Below are positions 23,076-34,846 of a stretch of 64,000 bases of DNA, piece by piece. The notes below the pieces were generated by a model that searched no databases, was not told where the DNA came from, and worked only from the letters and a program-made list of their open reading frames with translations. The stretch is from Pseudomonas alcaligenes (GTDB lineage Bacteria; Pseudomonadota; Gammaproteobacteria; Pseudomonadales; Pseudomonadaceae), in NCBI RefSeq assembly GCF_041729615.1, contig NZ_CP154874.1, positions 1,617,001 through 1,681,000 on the forward strand, in the 5' to 3' direction. Position numbers and translations under genes: made by a program. Each line of letters starts with the position of its first letter. Position 1 is the first letter of the stretch.

Positions 23076-25567
23076 GAGGAAAGTGTCCCGCGGCTGGCAT
23101 CGACATGCACGAAAAAGCGCAGCGCCAGTTGGTCGGAAACCCGCCCGGAGACCTCGGCGATCTGCAGCAGCAGGTCGGCCAGGCCTCCGAGCACCGCGCG
23201 CTGCCCGGAACTGCCGAACAGCGGGCTCTCCAGGCTGCCCAGGCGGAAGGCGGCGAGCTTGCTCGCCAGCTCGCCCAGGGTGGGGCCGGCGCGGAAGTCG
23301 AAGCCTTCCTCAAGACGCTCCAGCGAACGCAGCAACTGGCGCAGCTGGAACAGCACCGCATGCGGGTTCTGCTCGTCGAGCAGCAGCAGGTCGAGCACCG
23401 GGATCAGCTGCGGCGCGGCCAGGTAGCGGGTGCGGTAGGTGATGATGCTGTTGCCCAGCTCCAGCAGCCACTCCAGCGCCGACTGGTCCTGCGCGGCGTG
23501 GCTGCGCAGCAGCCCGGCGACGCTCTCGCAGAGGAACTGCAGGCGCTCGATGCAGCGGCCGAGCATGAGGAAGCGCCAGCCGTCGTCGCGGGTCATGTCA
23601 TCCAGGGCGAAGCCGGACAGCGCCGCCAGCGACATCAGCAGGCGATCGAGAAAATCCAGCAGCTCACCGAAGTCGGCGGGCTGGCCCTCCAGCGCCTGGG
23701 CCTCGCGCTGCAGCTCCACCAGCGCCTGCCAGTTGGCCTGGGACAGCTTGCCGCGCACGCTGCCGGCAGCCCACTGCAGGCGCTGCAGGTTGGCGCGCAG
23801 GCTGGTCGGCCAGTCGGCACCGAACAACGCCTGCTGCAGGCGGGCCTGCAGCGAGCCGCTGGCCGCCCCGGGCAGCAGGCCGAGGCCTTCGGCCAGGGCC
23901 AGCGCAGCCTGCAGGGCCTGTGGATCATCGTCATCGTCGACATAGCGCTGCAGCAGGATGCGCAGCAGGCGCGCACTGTCCTCGCAGCGCTCGCCATAGC
24001 GGCCGAACCAGAACAGGTTCTCCACCACCCGCGACGGAAGGTAGGGGTCGCTGCGCACCAGATCGGCCACGCCGAGCGGACGCAGCCATTGCCAGGGCTC
24101 GCCGCCGGGGTGGCGCTCGCCGAGTACCCAGGTGTCCTTGCTCGCCCCGCCGCGCTGCATCGATACCACCTCGGCGTCGGCATCGGCGGCCACGCGGGTC
24201 AGGCCACCGGGCAGCACCCGGTAACCTTCGGCACTGGCCACGGCGAACACGCGCATGCCGATGGCGCGCGACGCCAGGCCGCCCTCCTCGGCCAGCCACA
24301 CCGGCGCCTGCGAGAGCTGGGCGCGGGCCTGCGCCACATAGGCATAGGGACGGCTACGAATGCGCTCGGCCAGCGCGCGGCGCTGCGCCTCGTCGAGGTC
24401 GCGGGCGAACACCGGGGCGAAGCTCTGCGAGGGGAAGCTGGGGCGCACCAGCAGCTCGTCGAGCTTGTCCAGCGCCTCGTCCAGCACCGGCGCCTCGCCG
24501 CACCACCAACTGGCGATGGAGGGCAGCAGCAGCTCCTCGCCGAGCAGTTTCTCGGCAATCGCCGGCAGGAATCCGGGCAGGCCCGGCGATTCCAGCACGC
24601 CGCTGCCGAGCGCATTAGCGACCAGCACGTTGCCCTGGCGCACCGCCTCCAGCAGGCCGGGCACGCCGAGGGCGGAGTCGGTGCGCAGCTCCAGCGGGTC
24701 GCAGTAGTCGTCGTCCAGCCGGCGCAGCACGGCATGCACCCGGCGCAGGCCGGCCAGGGTCTTGAGGTAGAGTTTGGCGTCGCGCACGGTCAGGTCGCTG
24801 CCCTCGACCAGCGGGTAGCCGAGCTGGCGCGCCAGGTACAGGTGCTCGAAATAGCTCTCGTTGAAACGCCCGGGGGTGAGCAGCACCACCAGCGGCGTCT
24901 CACCGCCATCTACCGGCGCCTGCCGGGCCAGGGTGTCCTGTAGGGTGCGGAAGAAACCGGCCAGGTACTGCACGCGCAGGTCGCGGTACAGCTCGGGGAA
25001 GGCGCGCGAGAGGATCTGCCGGTTCTCCAGTGCATAGCCGGCACCCGACGGCGCCTGGGTGCGGTCGGCGGTGACCCACCAGCGGCCGTCCGGCGCACGG
25101 GCCAGGTCCACCGCATAGAGGTGCAGGAAGGTGCCGCCCGGCGGCTGCACGCCCTGGCAGGGCCAGAGGAAGTTGTCGTGGCCGAACACCAGCTCGCTCG
25201 GCAGCAGGCCCTCGGCGAGCAGCTGCTGCGGGCCGTACAGATCGGCCAGCACGGAATTCAGCAGGCCGGCACGCTGGGCCACGCCAGCAGCGATCTGCTG
25301 CCACTCGTCGGCGGGGATCAGGTTGGGCAGCAGGTCCAGTTCCCAGGGGCGGTCGGCGCCCTCCGGGTCGGCGTAGACGTTGTAGGTCACGCCGTTTTCC
25401 TGGATCTGCCGCGCCAGCGTGGCCTGGCGCTGCTGCAGCTGCGCCGGGGTGCTGCGCTGCAGCTGGTCGAGCAGGCGCCGCCAATGCGGACGCACCTGGC
25501 CCTGGGCATCGAGCAGTTCGTGGTAGGCCGCGTGGGGGCGCGGGTAATCGGCAAGCAGGTCAGGCAT
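23072..25567 (-). CDS. Circularly permuted ATP-grasp fused to an alpha-E (DUF403) domain
   Basis: This 831-residue fusion has two parts. Residues about 1-480 are a circularly permuted type 2 ATP-grasp domain with VFGHDNFLWPCQGV, LVVLLTPGRFNESYFEHLYL and a LVANALGSGVLESPGL segment. Residues about 510-831 are the alpha-helical alpha-E domain beginning LPSRVVENLFWFGRYGERCE. ATP-grasp enzymes join a carboxylate to an amine via acyl phosphate, so peptide-bond formation is expected. In many bacteria the two domains are separate genes. I chose the ATG at 25567 because the upstream frame runs into a repeat. It overlaps the downstream transglutaminase gene by four bases. Confidence 0.92.
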   Translation of the reverse strand: MPDLLADYPRPHAAYHELLDAQGQVRPHWRRLLDQLQRSTPAQLQQRQATLARQIQENGVTYNVYADPEGADRPWELDLLPNLIPADEWQQIAAGVAQRAGLLNSVLADLYGPQQLLAEGLLPSELVFGHDNFLWPCQGVQPPGGTFLHLYAVDLARAPDGRWWVTADRTQAPSGAGYALENRQILSRAFPELYRDLRVQYLAGFFRTLQDTLARQAPVDGGETPLVVLLTPGRFNESYFEHLYLARQLGYPLVEGSDLTVRDAKLYLKTLAGLRRVHAVLRRLDDDYCDPLELRTDSALGVPGLLEAVRQGNVLVANALGSGVLESPGLPGFLPAIAEKLLGEELLLPSIASWWCGEAPVLDEALDKLDELLVRPSFPSQSFAPVFARDLDEAQRRALAERIRSRPYAYVAQARAQLSQAPVWLAEEGGLASRAIGMRVFAVASAEGYRVLPGGLTRVAADADAEVVSMQRGGASKDTWVLGERHPGGEPWQWLRPLGVADLVRSDPYLPSRVVENLFWFGRYGERCEDSARLLRILLQRYVDDDDDPQALQAALALAEGLGLLPGAASGSLQARLQQALFGADWPTSLRANLQRLQWAAGSVRGKLSQANWQALVELQREAQALEGQPADFGELLDFLDRLLMSLAALSGFALDDMTRDDGWRFLMLGRCIERLQFLCESVAGLLRSHAAQDQSALEWLLELGNSIITYRTRYLAAPQLIPVLDLLLLDEQNPHAVLFQLRQLLRSLERLEEGFDFRAGPTLGELASKLAAFRLGSLESPLFGSSGQRAVLGGLADLLLQIAEVSGRVSDQLALRFFVHVDASRGTLSS

Positions 25568-25587
25568 GGCAGGCTCTATCAGGCGCA

Positions 25588-25680
25588 GGACTCCCCTCGC
25601 CCATTTATGGGAGAGGGGCCGGGGGAGAGGGTGGTCGACAGCCCTCTCCCCAACCCTCCCCCGCAAGCGGGAAAGGGAGC
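25588..25680. repeat. REP-like hairpin element, copy 1
   Basis: This noncoding gap holds a palindrome of the CCCCTC-n-GAGGGG kind, with inner arms CCCAT/ATGGG, followed by a second CCCTCTCCCC / GGGAAAGGG-type block ending AGC. The same two-part arrangement recurs at 29191-29273 in the same orientation. It sits in the operon between the long transglutaminase and ATP-grasp genes. Confidence 0.7.
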
Positions 25681-28600
25681 TAAACGCGGCGCAAATCCAA
25701 AGTCATGGGCAGTTCATTATTGTTGATCGGCTCGCTCAGCGTCTGCTCGCCCGGGCTGTGCCCGTGGCGGAAGAACCGCGCCAGGCGCCGGCTCTCGGCC
25801 GCGTAGGCATTCACCGGCAGCGCCTCGAAATTGCGCCCGCCGGGATGCGCCACATGGTACTGGCAACCGCCAAGCGAGCGCTGCATCCAGGTATCCACCA
25901 GGTCGAACACCAGCGGCGCGTGCACGCCGATGGTCGGCTGCAGGCAGCTGGCAGGCTGCCAGGCGCGGTAGCGCACACCGCCGACGAACTCGCCGACCTT
26001 GCCAGTGGGGCGCAGCGGTACCGGCACACCATTGCAGGTCAGCAGGTAGCGGTCCGGGGCCAGGCCGGCGAGGCGCACCTGCACCCGCTCCAGCGAGGAA
26101 TCCACATAGCGCACGGTCCCGCCGACGGCGCCCTCCTCGCCCAGCACATGCCAGGGCTCCAGGGCCTGGCGCAGCTCCAGATCGATGCCCTTCACCGCAT
26201 AGTCGCCCAGCTTGGGGAAACGGAACTCCAGGTGCGGGGCGAACCACTCGGCGCGTAGTGGGTAGCCGGCGGCATTCAACTCCTGGATGACGTCGGCGAA
26301 GTCCTGCTCGACGAAATGTGGCAGCAGGAAGCGGTCGTGCAGCTCGGTGCCCCAGCGCGCCAGGCGCGGCGGACGGTAAGGCTCGTGCCAGAAGCGCGCG
26401 ACCAGGGCGCGCAGCAGAAGTTGCTGGGCCAGGCTCATGCGTGCATGCGGCGGCATCTCGAAGGCGCGCAGTTCGAGCAGGCCGAGGCGGCCGCTGGCGC
26501 TGTCCGGCGAGTACAGCTTGTCGATGCAGAACTCGGCGCGGTGGGTATTACCGGTCACGTCCACCAGCAGGTGGCGCAGCAGGCGGTCGACCAGCCAGGG
26601 CGGGCACTCGCGGCCCGGCTCGGGCATCTGCGCAAAAGCGATCTCCAACTCGTAGAGCGCGTCGTTGCGCGCCTCGTCGACGCGCGGCGCCTGCGAAGTC
26701 GGGCCGATAAACAGACCGCTGAACAGGTAGGACAGCGACGGGTGGTTGTGCCAGTAGCTGATCAGGCTGCGCAGCAGGTCGGGCCGGCGCAGGAACGGCG
26801 ATTCCGCCGGGGTGGCGCCGCCGAGGACGAAGTGGTTGCCACCGCCGGTGCCGGTATGGCGGCCGTCGAGCATGAACTTCTCGCTGGAGAGGCGACACTG
26901 GCGCGCCGCCTCGTAGAGAAACTCGGTACGTTCGACCAGCTCGTCCCAGCTCGCCGCCGGGTGGATATTCACCTCGATCACGCCCGGGTCCGGGGTGACG
27001 CGGAAATGGGTCAGGCGCGGGTCGGCCGGCGGCTCGTAGCCCTCCAGCAGCACCGGGCAGCGCAGTTCGCGGGCAGTGGCCTCGATGGCGGCGACCAGTT
27101 CCAGGTAGTCGTCCAGGCGCTGCAGCGGCGGCATGAACAGGTACAGGCGACCGTCGCGTGGCTCGGCACACAGCGCGGTACGCACCACGCCGCCGGCCGA
27201 CTCGAACGGCCCCGGCGCCGCCGGTCCCTCGCCCTCGGCCGGCTTGCCATGGCCATTGCCCGGGTGCAGCGGGGTGCGCAGCTGCTGCTGGATGCTCTGC
27301 CGGCTCGGTAGCGGCGGGAAAGGCTGGTGCGGGTCTTGCGGCGTGACGTAGGGGTAGTCCAGCTCACCGACCCAGGGTTGCGAGTCCAGCGGCAGGCGGT
27401 AGCCCAGCGGCGAATCGCCAGGGATCAGCCGGCAGTGCTCGTCGCGCAGGAACCAGGGGCCGGTCAGCCAGGCATCATCACTGGCGCTGCGCATCAGCGG
27501 CAGGACATGCCCGACCACCTCGCCGAGGCCGCGGCAGAACACCTTGCGCAGGCGCTCGCGCTCCAGCGGGTCACTCAGGCGCGCATCCTCCGGGGTGACG
27601 TTGGCCGGCAGGCGGCGCTCGCGCCACAGGTAGTAGAGCCAGTCCTCGTAGGCCGGGAACACATGCTCGGCGGACAGCCCCAGGCGCCCGGCCAGGCTGG
27701 CCAGGAAGCGCGCGGCCAGGCGTGAGTCGGCGCCGTAGTAGCGGGTTTCGTCGGCATACAGCGCCGGGTCCTGCCAGATCGGCTCGCCGTCCTTGCGCCA
27801 GAAGCAGTTGAGCGACCAGCGCGGCAGCTGCTCGCCCGGGTACCACTTGCCCTGGCCGAAATGCACCAGGGCGTGCGGCGCATAGTGCGCGCGCAGGCGG
27901 TGGAACAGCTCGGCGGCCAGGCGGCGCTTGTTCGGCCACATGGCGGCGGTGTTCCACTCGGCATCGTCCGGGTAGTCGAGCGCGACGAAGGTCGGCTCGC
28001 CGCCCATGGTCAGACGCACATCGCCATAGGCCAGCTCGGCATCGACCTGGCGGCCGACGCTGAGGATGTCGTGCCACTGCTCGTCGCTGTAGGGCTTGGT
28101 GACCCGCGGCGCCTCCCAGATGCGCTGTACGCGCATGTCGTGCGCGAACTCGCACTCGCATTCGTCGAGCACCCCGGAGATAGGCGCCGCCGAGGACGGT
28201 TCAGGGCTGCAGGCCAGCGGTACATGGCCTTCGCCGGCGAACAGGCCGGAGGTCGGGTCGAGGCCGATCCAGCCGGCGCCGGGCAGGTACACCTCGCACC
28301 AGGCGTGCAGGTCGGTGAAGTCCTGCTCGGTGCCGCTGGGGCCGTCGAGGGCTTTGACGTCGGCCGTGAGCTGGATCAGGTAGCCGGAGACGAAACGCGC
28401 CGCCAGCCCCAGGTGGCGCAGCAGCTGCACCAGCAGCCAGGCCGAATCGCGGCACGAGCCGGAAGCCAGCTGCAGGGTTTCTTCCGGCGCCTGCACGCCC
28501 GGCTCCATGCGGATCAGGTAGCGGATGTCCTGCGCCACGCGCTGGTTGAGCGCCACCAGGAAGTCGACGCTGGGCGTGGGCTTGCGCTCGACGCCGGCCA

Positions 28601-28991
28601 GGTACTTGGCGAACAGCGGCCCGCCGGCCTCGGTGACCAGATAGGGCGCCAGCTCGCGCCGCTCGGCCTCGACATAAGCGAAGGGAATCTTCTCGGCATG
28701 CGGTTCAAGGAAGAAGTCGAAGGGGTTGAACACCGCCATCTCGGCGACCAGGTCGACGGTGACCTTGAGCTCTTCGGTCTTCTCCGGGAACACCAGGCGC
28801 GCCAGGTAGTTGCCCTGCGGGTCCTGCTGCCAGTTGACGAAGTGCTCGCCAGGCCAGACCTGCAGGGCATAGGAGAGGATGCGCGTGCGGCTGTGCGGCG
28901 CCGGGCGCAGGCGTACCACCTGCGGGCCGAGGTTGATCGGGCGGTCGTAGCGGTAATGCGTGACGTGCTGCAGTGCGACATGGATCGACAC
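25680..28991 (-). CDS. Long transglutaminase with DUF2126 domain
   Basis: This 1103-residue protein begins with a transglutaminase region ([20 protein letters not shown]; Cys in [15 protein letters not shown], His in [10 protein letters not shown], Asp in GLDPTSGLF, residues about 160-280) and continues with DUF2126 over about 310-1095, which includes [18 protein letters not shown] and [20 protein letters not shown]. The start is a GTG at 28991 with AGGAGG seven bases upstream; the ATG at 29033 has no such site. Iyer and Aravind's analyses of amidoligases grouped this gene with ATP-grasp/alpha-E partners as a predicted peptide-synthesis system. It is first in the operon. Confidence 0.93.
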   Translation of the reverse strand: MSIHVALQHVTHYRYDRPINLGPQVVRLRPAPHSRTRILSYALQVWPGEHFVNWQQDPQGNYLARLVFPEKTEELKVTVDLVAEMAVFNPFDFFLEPHAEKIPFAYVEAERRELAPYLVTEAGGPLFAKYLAGVERKPTPSVDFLVALNQRVAQDIRYLIRMEPGVQAPEETLQLASGSCRDSAWLLVQLLRHLGLAARFVSGYLIQLTADVKALDGPSGTEQDFTDLHAWCEVYLPGAGWIGLDPTSGLFAGEGHVPLACSPEPSSAAPISGVLDECECEFAHDMRVQRIWEAPRVTKPYSDEQWHDILSVGRQVDAELAYGDVRLTMGGEPTFVALDYPDDAEWNTAAMWPNKRRLAAELFHRLRAHYAPHALVHFGQGKWYPGEQLPRWSLNCFWRKDGEPIWQDPALYADETRYYGADSRLAARFLASLAGRLGLSAEHVFPAYEDWLYYLWRERRLPANVTPEDARLSDPLERERLRKVFCRGLGEVVGHVLPLMRSASDDAWLTGPWFLRDEHCRLIPGDSPLGYRLPLDSQPWVGELDYPYVTPQDPHQPFPPLPSRQSIQQQLRTPLHPGNGHGKPAEGEGPAAPGPFESAGGVVRTALCAEPRDGRLYLFMPPLQRLDDYLELVAAIEATARELRCPVLLEGYEPPADPRLTHFRVTPDPGVIEVNIHPAASWDELVERTEFLYEAARQCRLSSEKFMLDGRHTGTGGGNHFVLGGATPAESPFLRRPDLLRSLISYWHNHPSLSYLFSGLFIGPTSQAPRVDEARNDALYELEIAFAQMPEPGRECPPWLVDRLLRHLLVDVTGNTHRAEFCIDKLYSPDSASGRLGLLELRAFEMPPHARMSLAQQLLLRALVARFWHEPYRPPRLARWGTELHDRFLLPHFVEQDFADVIQELNAAGYPLRAEWFAPHLEFRFPKLGDYAVKGIDLELRQALEPWHVLGEEGAVGGTVRYVDSSLERVQVRLAGLAPDRYLLTCNGVPVPLRPTGKVGEFVGGVRYRAWQPASCLQPTIGVHAPLVFDLVDTWMQRSLGGCQYHVAHPGGRNFEALPVNAYAAESRRLARFFRHGHSPGEQTLSEPINNNELPMTLDLRRV

Positions 28992-29190
28992 GGCGTGCCT
29001 CCTGCGAGCCAGGGCGATACCAGGGCTGCGCAAGAGTTATGCCAGTGGTTTTGCAGGCTTTAGGCGGCGCGCGCCGGGATATAGGCACCAGAATGGGGCG
29101 GCCGTGCGGAGCGCCCGGGGTTGGCGCACGGAAAAGGCGCCAGCTTCCAGGAGGGGATGGCGTGATGCAGGCGGGTGATATGCGGATAGC

Positions 29191-29273
29191 CCCCTCTCCC
29201 GTTCACGGGAGAGGGTGGGGGCCAGCCCTCTCCCACGGCCCCTCTCCCACAAGTGGACGAGGGGAGCAAGCCG
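29191..29273. repeat. REP-like hairpin element, copy 2
   Basis: CCCCTCTCCC and GGGAGAGGG arms flank a short GTTCAC loop. A second block, CCCTCTCCCAC / GTGGACGAGGGG, ends AGC just before the ygiQ stop. Layout and orientation match copy 1, so the two elements bracket the long transglutaminase gene. The rest of the 283-base gap (28992-29190) shows no further ORF. Confidence 0.7.
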
Positions 29274-29274
29274 C

Positions 29275-31578
<2,304 letters not shown>

Positions 31579-31686
31579 ATTTCTTGATCAACCGGGCTTT
31601 CTCGGGGGGCGCGGAATATAGCACAAAAAATATACAGAGTCCGACTGTGGCGCTCTGCCAAACCCCACCTGCCCGTGCCATCAATT

Positions 31687-31716
31687 TGTGATCACAGGCA
31701 CGCTTGTGTCTATACT
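31687..31716 (+). promoter_or_regulatory. Diguanylate cyclase promoter with TGTGATCACA operator candidate
   Basis: The perfect palindrome TGTGATCACA at 31687-31696 overlaps the expected -35 position of a promoter whose -10 is TATACT at 31711-31716. The same palindrome occurs upstream of the E1-like operon and of cpdA. A regulator bound here would act directly at the -35 region. The palindrome is seen; its role is inferred. Confidence 0.5.
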
Positions 31717-31767
31717 CCAGCCGGATTGCCCAAGCGGCCCCTGACGCCGAAACAAGGAGCGTAAACA

Positions 31768-33678
31768 GTGCGATGCGCAACCCTGCAGGCACTGCTGTTG
31801 GTGTGCCTGGCCGCCGTCTGCGGCCAGCTTCGGGCTGCGCCGGCGATTCTGCAGGCCGGCGACAGCGGCCGTGAACTGAACGGGCAGATCGAGCTGCTGG
31901 AGGATGTCGGCGGCCGCCTGAGCATCGCCGACATGGCCGATCCCGCCGTGCAGCAACGCTTCCAGCCTGCGCGCGGGCGCGCCAGCGTCGGCCAGAACCC
32001 CAATCCCTGGTGGATCAAGCTGCAGCTGCAACGCGACGCGCAGGCCCCGGTCCGTTGGTGGCTGGAAATCGGCGCGGTGACCCAGCTCGACCTGCAGCTG
32101 TACCTACCCGACGGCCAGGGCGGCTGGACCCTGCGCCAGTCCGGCGAACGGGTCGGCTTCGCCGAGGGGCGCGACCACCCCTACCGGCGCATGGTCCTCG
32201 CACTCCCCGAACTGGGCACGCAGCCGACCACCATCTACCTGCGCAGCCTTGATCCGGCCGGCAACTCCTTCCCGCTGCGGGTCTGGCAGCTCGACGAGCT
32301 CGACCACCTGGCCAGCCAGGAAAACCTCGGTCTGGGCCTGATCTACGGCATCATCGCCGCCCTGCTGCTGTACAACCTGTTCATCTTCTTCAGCCTACGC
32401 GACAAGGCCTACTTCTGGTACGTGCTGACCACCGCCGGCGCCCTGCTGATGATCGTCAGCATGAGCGGCCACGGCTTCCAGTACCTGTGGCCGGACGGCC
32501 CGGTGCCCTTCTGGCTGGACCGCATCACCCTGCCCTCGCTCTGGGGCTTCTGCGCCTGCCGCTTCACCCAGACCCTGCTGCAGACCCGCCAGCACGTGCG
32601 CTGGGCGCACCACCTGCTGAGCTTCGCCTGCGCCTGCTACGTGATCGCCGTGACCCTGGAGGCCTTCGGCCAGCGCAACCTGGCCGCCTGGCTGATCGCC
32701 CTGCTGTCGCTGACCAGCATCCCGGCGGCCCTCGGTTCGGCGCTGATCCGCTGGCGCCAGGGCTACTTCCCCGCCCTGCTCTACCTCTGCGGCTACGGCC
32801 TGATCCTCGGCAGCATTAGCCTGGCGCTGATGCGTTCCACCGGCCTGGTGCAGCCGGCCACCTGGAATGCCTACGTGTTCCCCCTGGCGGTGGCCGCCGA
32901 GTCGATCCTGTTCTCCTTCGCCCTGGCCTACCGCATCCAGATGCTCAAGCAGGAGAAAGCCGAGGCCCTGCTGCAGGCCGACCGCGAGAAGACCGCGCGC
33001 CTGGCGCAGATGCAGAGCAGCGCCGACGAGCTGCAGGAAGCCGTGCGCCTGCGCACCGCCGAGCTAGCCGAGGCCAACCACCTGCTGTGCGAGCGCGAGC
33101 AGAGCCTGCAGCATGCCGCCTTCCACGATCCGCTGACCGAGCTGCCGAATCGCCGCTACCTGATCGAGCGCGCCGAACTGGCCCTGGCCGACGCCCAGCG
33201 GCGCAACGAGTCGGTGGCGCTGATGCTGGTCGACCTCGACCACTTCAAGCCGATCAACGATCGCTACGGCCACGACGCCGGCGACCTGCTGCTGCGCACC
33301 ATCGGCCATCGCCTGCGCGAGCACGTGCGCACCAACGACATGGTGGCGCGCCTGGGCGGCGACGAATTCGCCGTGCTGGTCTGCGGCCCGGAGGCCGAGC
33401 GCCACGCCCAGGAAATCGCCGGCCGCCTGCTCGCCGAGCTGTCGCGCCCGGTGCTCTACGGCGCCAACCGCCTGGCGGTGACCATCAGCATCGGCGGAGC
33501 CCTGTACCCGCAGCATGCGCTGCAGTTCACCGGCCTCTACAAGGCGGCCGACGAGGCCATGTACCGCGCCAAGCAGAAGGGCCGCTCCGGCTTCGTGCTG
33601 CAGGGCTGCGACGGCGAACTGAGCCAGCACACCTGCCTGATGCTGGACGTGCTCAAGGTGCCCAGCGGACTGAGCTGA
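31768..33678 (+). CDS. 7TMR-DISM diguanylate cyclase (NicD-like)
   Basis: This 636-residue protein has a signal-like N-terminus, a 7TMR-DISMED2 periplasmic sensor (about residues 25-165), seven membrane helices (about 180-385), a coiled coil and a C-terminal GGDEF domain (about 455-615). The active site reads RLGGDEFAVLV, so it should be a working cyclase, and the product-inhibition motif RTND lies five residues before GGDEF. It makes c-di-GMP. PAO1 has a like gene at this position (NicD), which senses nutrients and drives biofilm dispersion. The start is GTG at 31768, with AAGGAGC upstream. Confidence 0.95.
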   Translation: MRCATLQALLLVCLAAVCGQLRAAPAILQAGDSGRELNGQIELLEDVGGRLSIADMADPAVQQRFQPARGRASVGQNPNPWWIKLQLQRDAQAPVRWWLEIGAVTQLDLQLYLPDGQGGWTLRQSGERVGFAEGRDHPYRRMVLALPELGTQPTTIYLRSLDPAGNSFPLRVWQLDELDHLASQENLGLGLIYGIIAALLLYNLFIFFSLRDKAYFWYVLTTAGALLMIVSMSGHGFQYLWPDGPVPFWLDRITLPSLWGFCACRFTQTLLQTRQHVRWAHHLLSFACACYVIAVTLEAFGQRNLAAWLIALLSLTSIPAALGSALIRWRQGYFPALLYLCGYGLILGSISLALMRSTGLVQPATWNAYVFPLAVAAESILFSFALAYRIQMLKQEKAEALLQADREKTARLAQMQSSADELQEAVRLRTAELAEANHLLCEREQSLQHAAFHDPLTELPNRRYLIERAELALADAQRRNESVALMLVDLDHFKPINDRYGHDAGDLLLRTIGHRLREHVRTNDMVARLGGDEFAVLVCGPEAERHAQEIAGRLLAELSRPVLYGANRLAVTISIGGALYPQHALQFTGLYKAADEAMYRAKQKGRSGFVLQGCDGELSQHTCLMLDVLKVPSGLS

Positions 33679-33684
33679 GGCGGC

Positions 33685-34761
33685 TCAGGAGAAGTAGCGC
33701 CGCGGCACCCGGGCCGTCACCTTGGTCAGCAGCTCGTAGCCGAGGGTGCCGGCGGCGCGGGCCACCTCGTCGACCGGCAGGTTGGCCCCCCACAGCTCCA
33801 CCGCATCGCCGACCGCCGCCCCGGGCAGGTCGGTGAGGTCGACCGTCAGCATGTCCATCGATACCCGTCCGGCCAGCGGCACGCGGCGCCCGCCGACCCA
33901 CAGCGGGGTGCCGCTCGGCGCATGGCGCGGGTAGCCGTCGGCGTAGCCGCAGCTGACCGTGCCGATGCGCGATGGCCGCGCGGCGACCCAGGTCGCGCCA
34001 TAACCGACGCTTTCGCCCGGGGCGATATCACGCACGGCGATCAGCTCGGCGCTCAGGCTCATGGCCGGGCGCAGCCCCAGCTCGACGGCGGACAGGTCGG
34101 CGAAGGGCGAGGCGCCGTAGAGCATGATGCCGGGGCGCAGCCAGTCCATGTGCGCGGCCGGAATCATCAGCAGGGCCGCCGAGTTGGCCAGGCTGCGCTG
34201 GTCGAAGTCCAGGTCGAGCAGGTCGAGGAAGCACTCCAGCTGCACCTCGGTCAGCGAGTGGCCGCGCTCGTCGGCGCAGGCGAAGTGGCTGAGCAGGTTC
34301 AGCTCGGCCACCTGGGCGGCGCCGCGCAGGCGCGGGAACAGCTCGCGCACGGCATCGGGCGCAAGGCCCAGGCGGTGCATGCCGGAGTCCAGCTTGAGCC
34401 AGATATTCAGCGGCCGCGCCAGCTCGGCGGCAAGCAGGGCCTCGGCCTGTTCCGGCCCCTGGACCACCAGGTCCAGGCCCAGGTGCGCCGCCATCGGCAG
34501 CTCGCTGGCGGCGAAACAGCCCTCCAGCAGCAGGATGCGCGCCTCGCCGTGCAGGGCACGCACCTCGGCGGCCTCCTCCAGGCTGGCCACGGCGAAGCCG
34601 TCGGCCTCGCCGTGCAGGGCGCTGACCACCTCGCGCACGCCGTGCCCGTAGGCGTTGGCCTTGACCACCGCGAAGGCCTGGCGCCCCGGCGCGCAGCGCT
34701 TGGCCAGCTGGTAGTTGTGGACGATGGCGGCCAGATCGATGGTGGCGACGAGGGGGCGCAT
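33685..34761 (-). CDS. alr: Alanine racemase
   Basis: This 358-residue PLP enzyme interconverts L- and D-alanine for peptidoglycan. The PLP lysine is in AFAVVKANAYGHG (about residue 33), with an MLYGASPF segment, and the catalytic tyrosine of the second active-site face is in SVGYGATWVA near residue 255. It starts at the ATG at 34761, right before the conserved TIDLAAIVHNY. It is convergent with the diguanylate cyclase (six bases between stops). The gene lies downstream of dnaB but is separated from it by a strong terminator. Confidence 0.97.
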   Translation of the reverse strand: MRPLVATIDLAAIVHNYQLAKRCAPGRQAFAVVKANAYGHGVREVVSALHGEADGFAVASLEEAAEVRALHGEARILLLEGCFAASELPMAAHLGLDLVVQGPEQAEALLAAELARPLNIWLKLDSGMHRLGLAPDAVRELFPRLRGAAQVAELNLLSHFACADERGHSLTEVQLECFLDLLDLDFDQRSLANSAALLMIPAAHMDWLRPGIMLYGASPFADLSAVELGLRPAMSLSAELIAVRDIAPGESVGYGATWVAARPSRIGTVSCGYADGYPRHAPSGTPLWVGGRRVPLAGRVSMDMLTVDLTDLPGAAVGDAVELWGANLPVDEVARAAGTLGYELLTKVTARVPRRYFS

Positions 34762-34778
34762 GGGACTCTTCCGCAAAC

Positions 34779-34818
34779 GAAAACGGGCGCCCATCTTAAC
34801 CGCTGGGCGCCCGTTTTC
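34779..34818. terminator. Bidirectional Rho-independent terminator between dnaB and alr
   Basis: Perfect 15-base arms (34779-34793 and 34804-34818; GAAAACGGGCGCCCA and its complement) flank a 10-base loop. A-rich and T-rich ends on both sides allow termination in both directions. It should end dnaB transcription before alr. Confidence 0.92.
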
Positions 34819-34846
34819 ATTGCGCAGGATCAGTCCTGCGCGGAGG

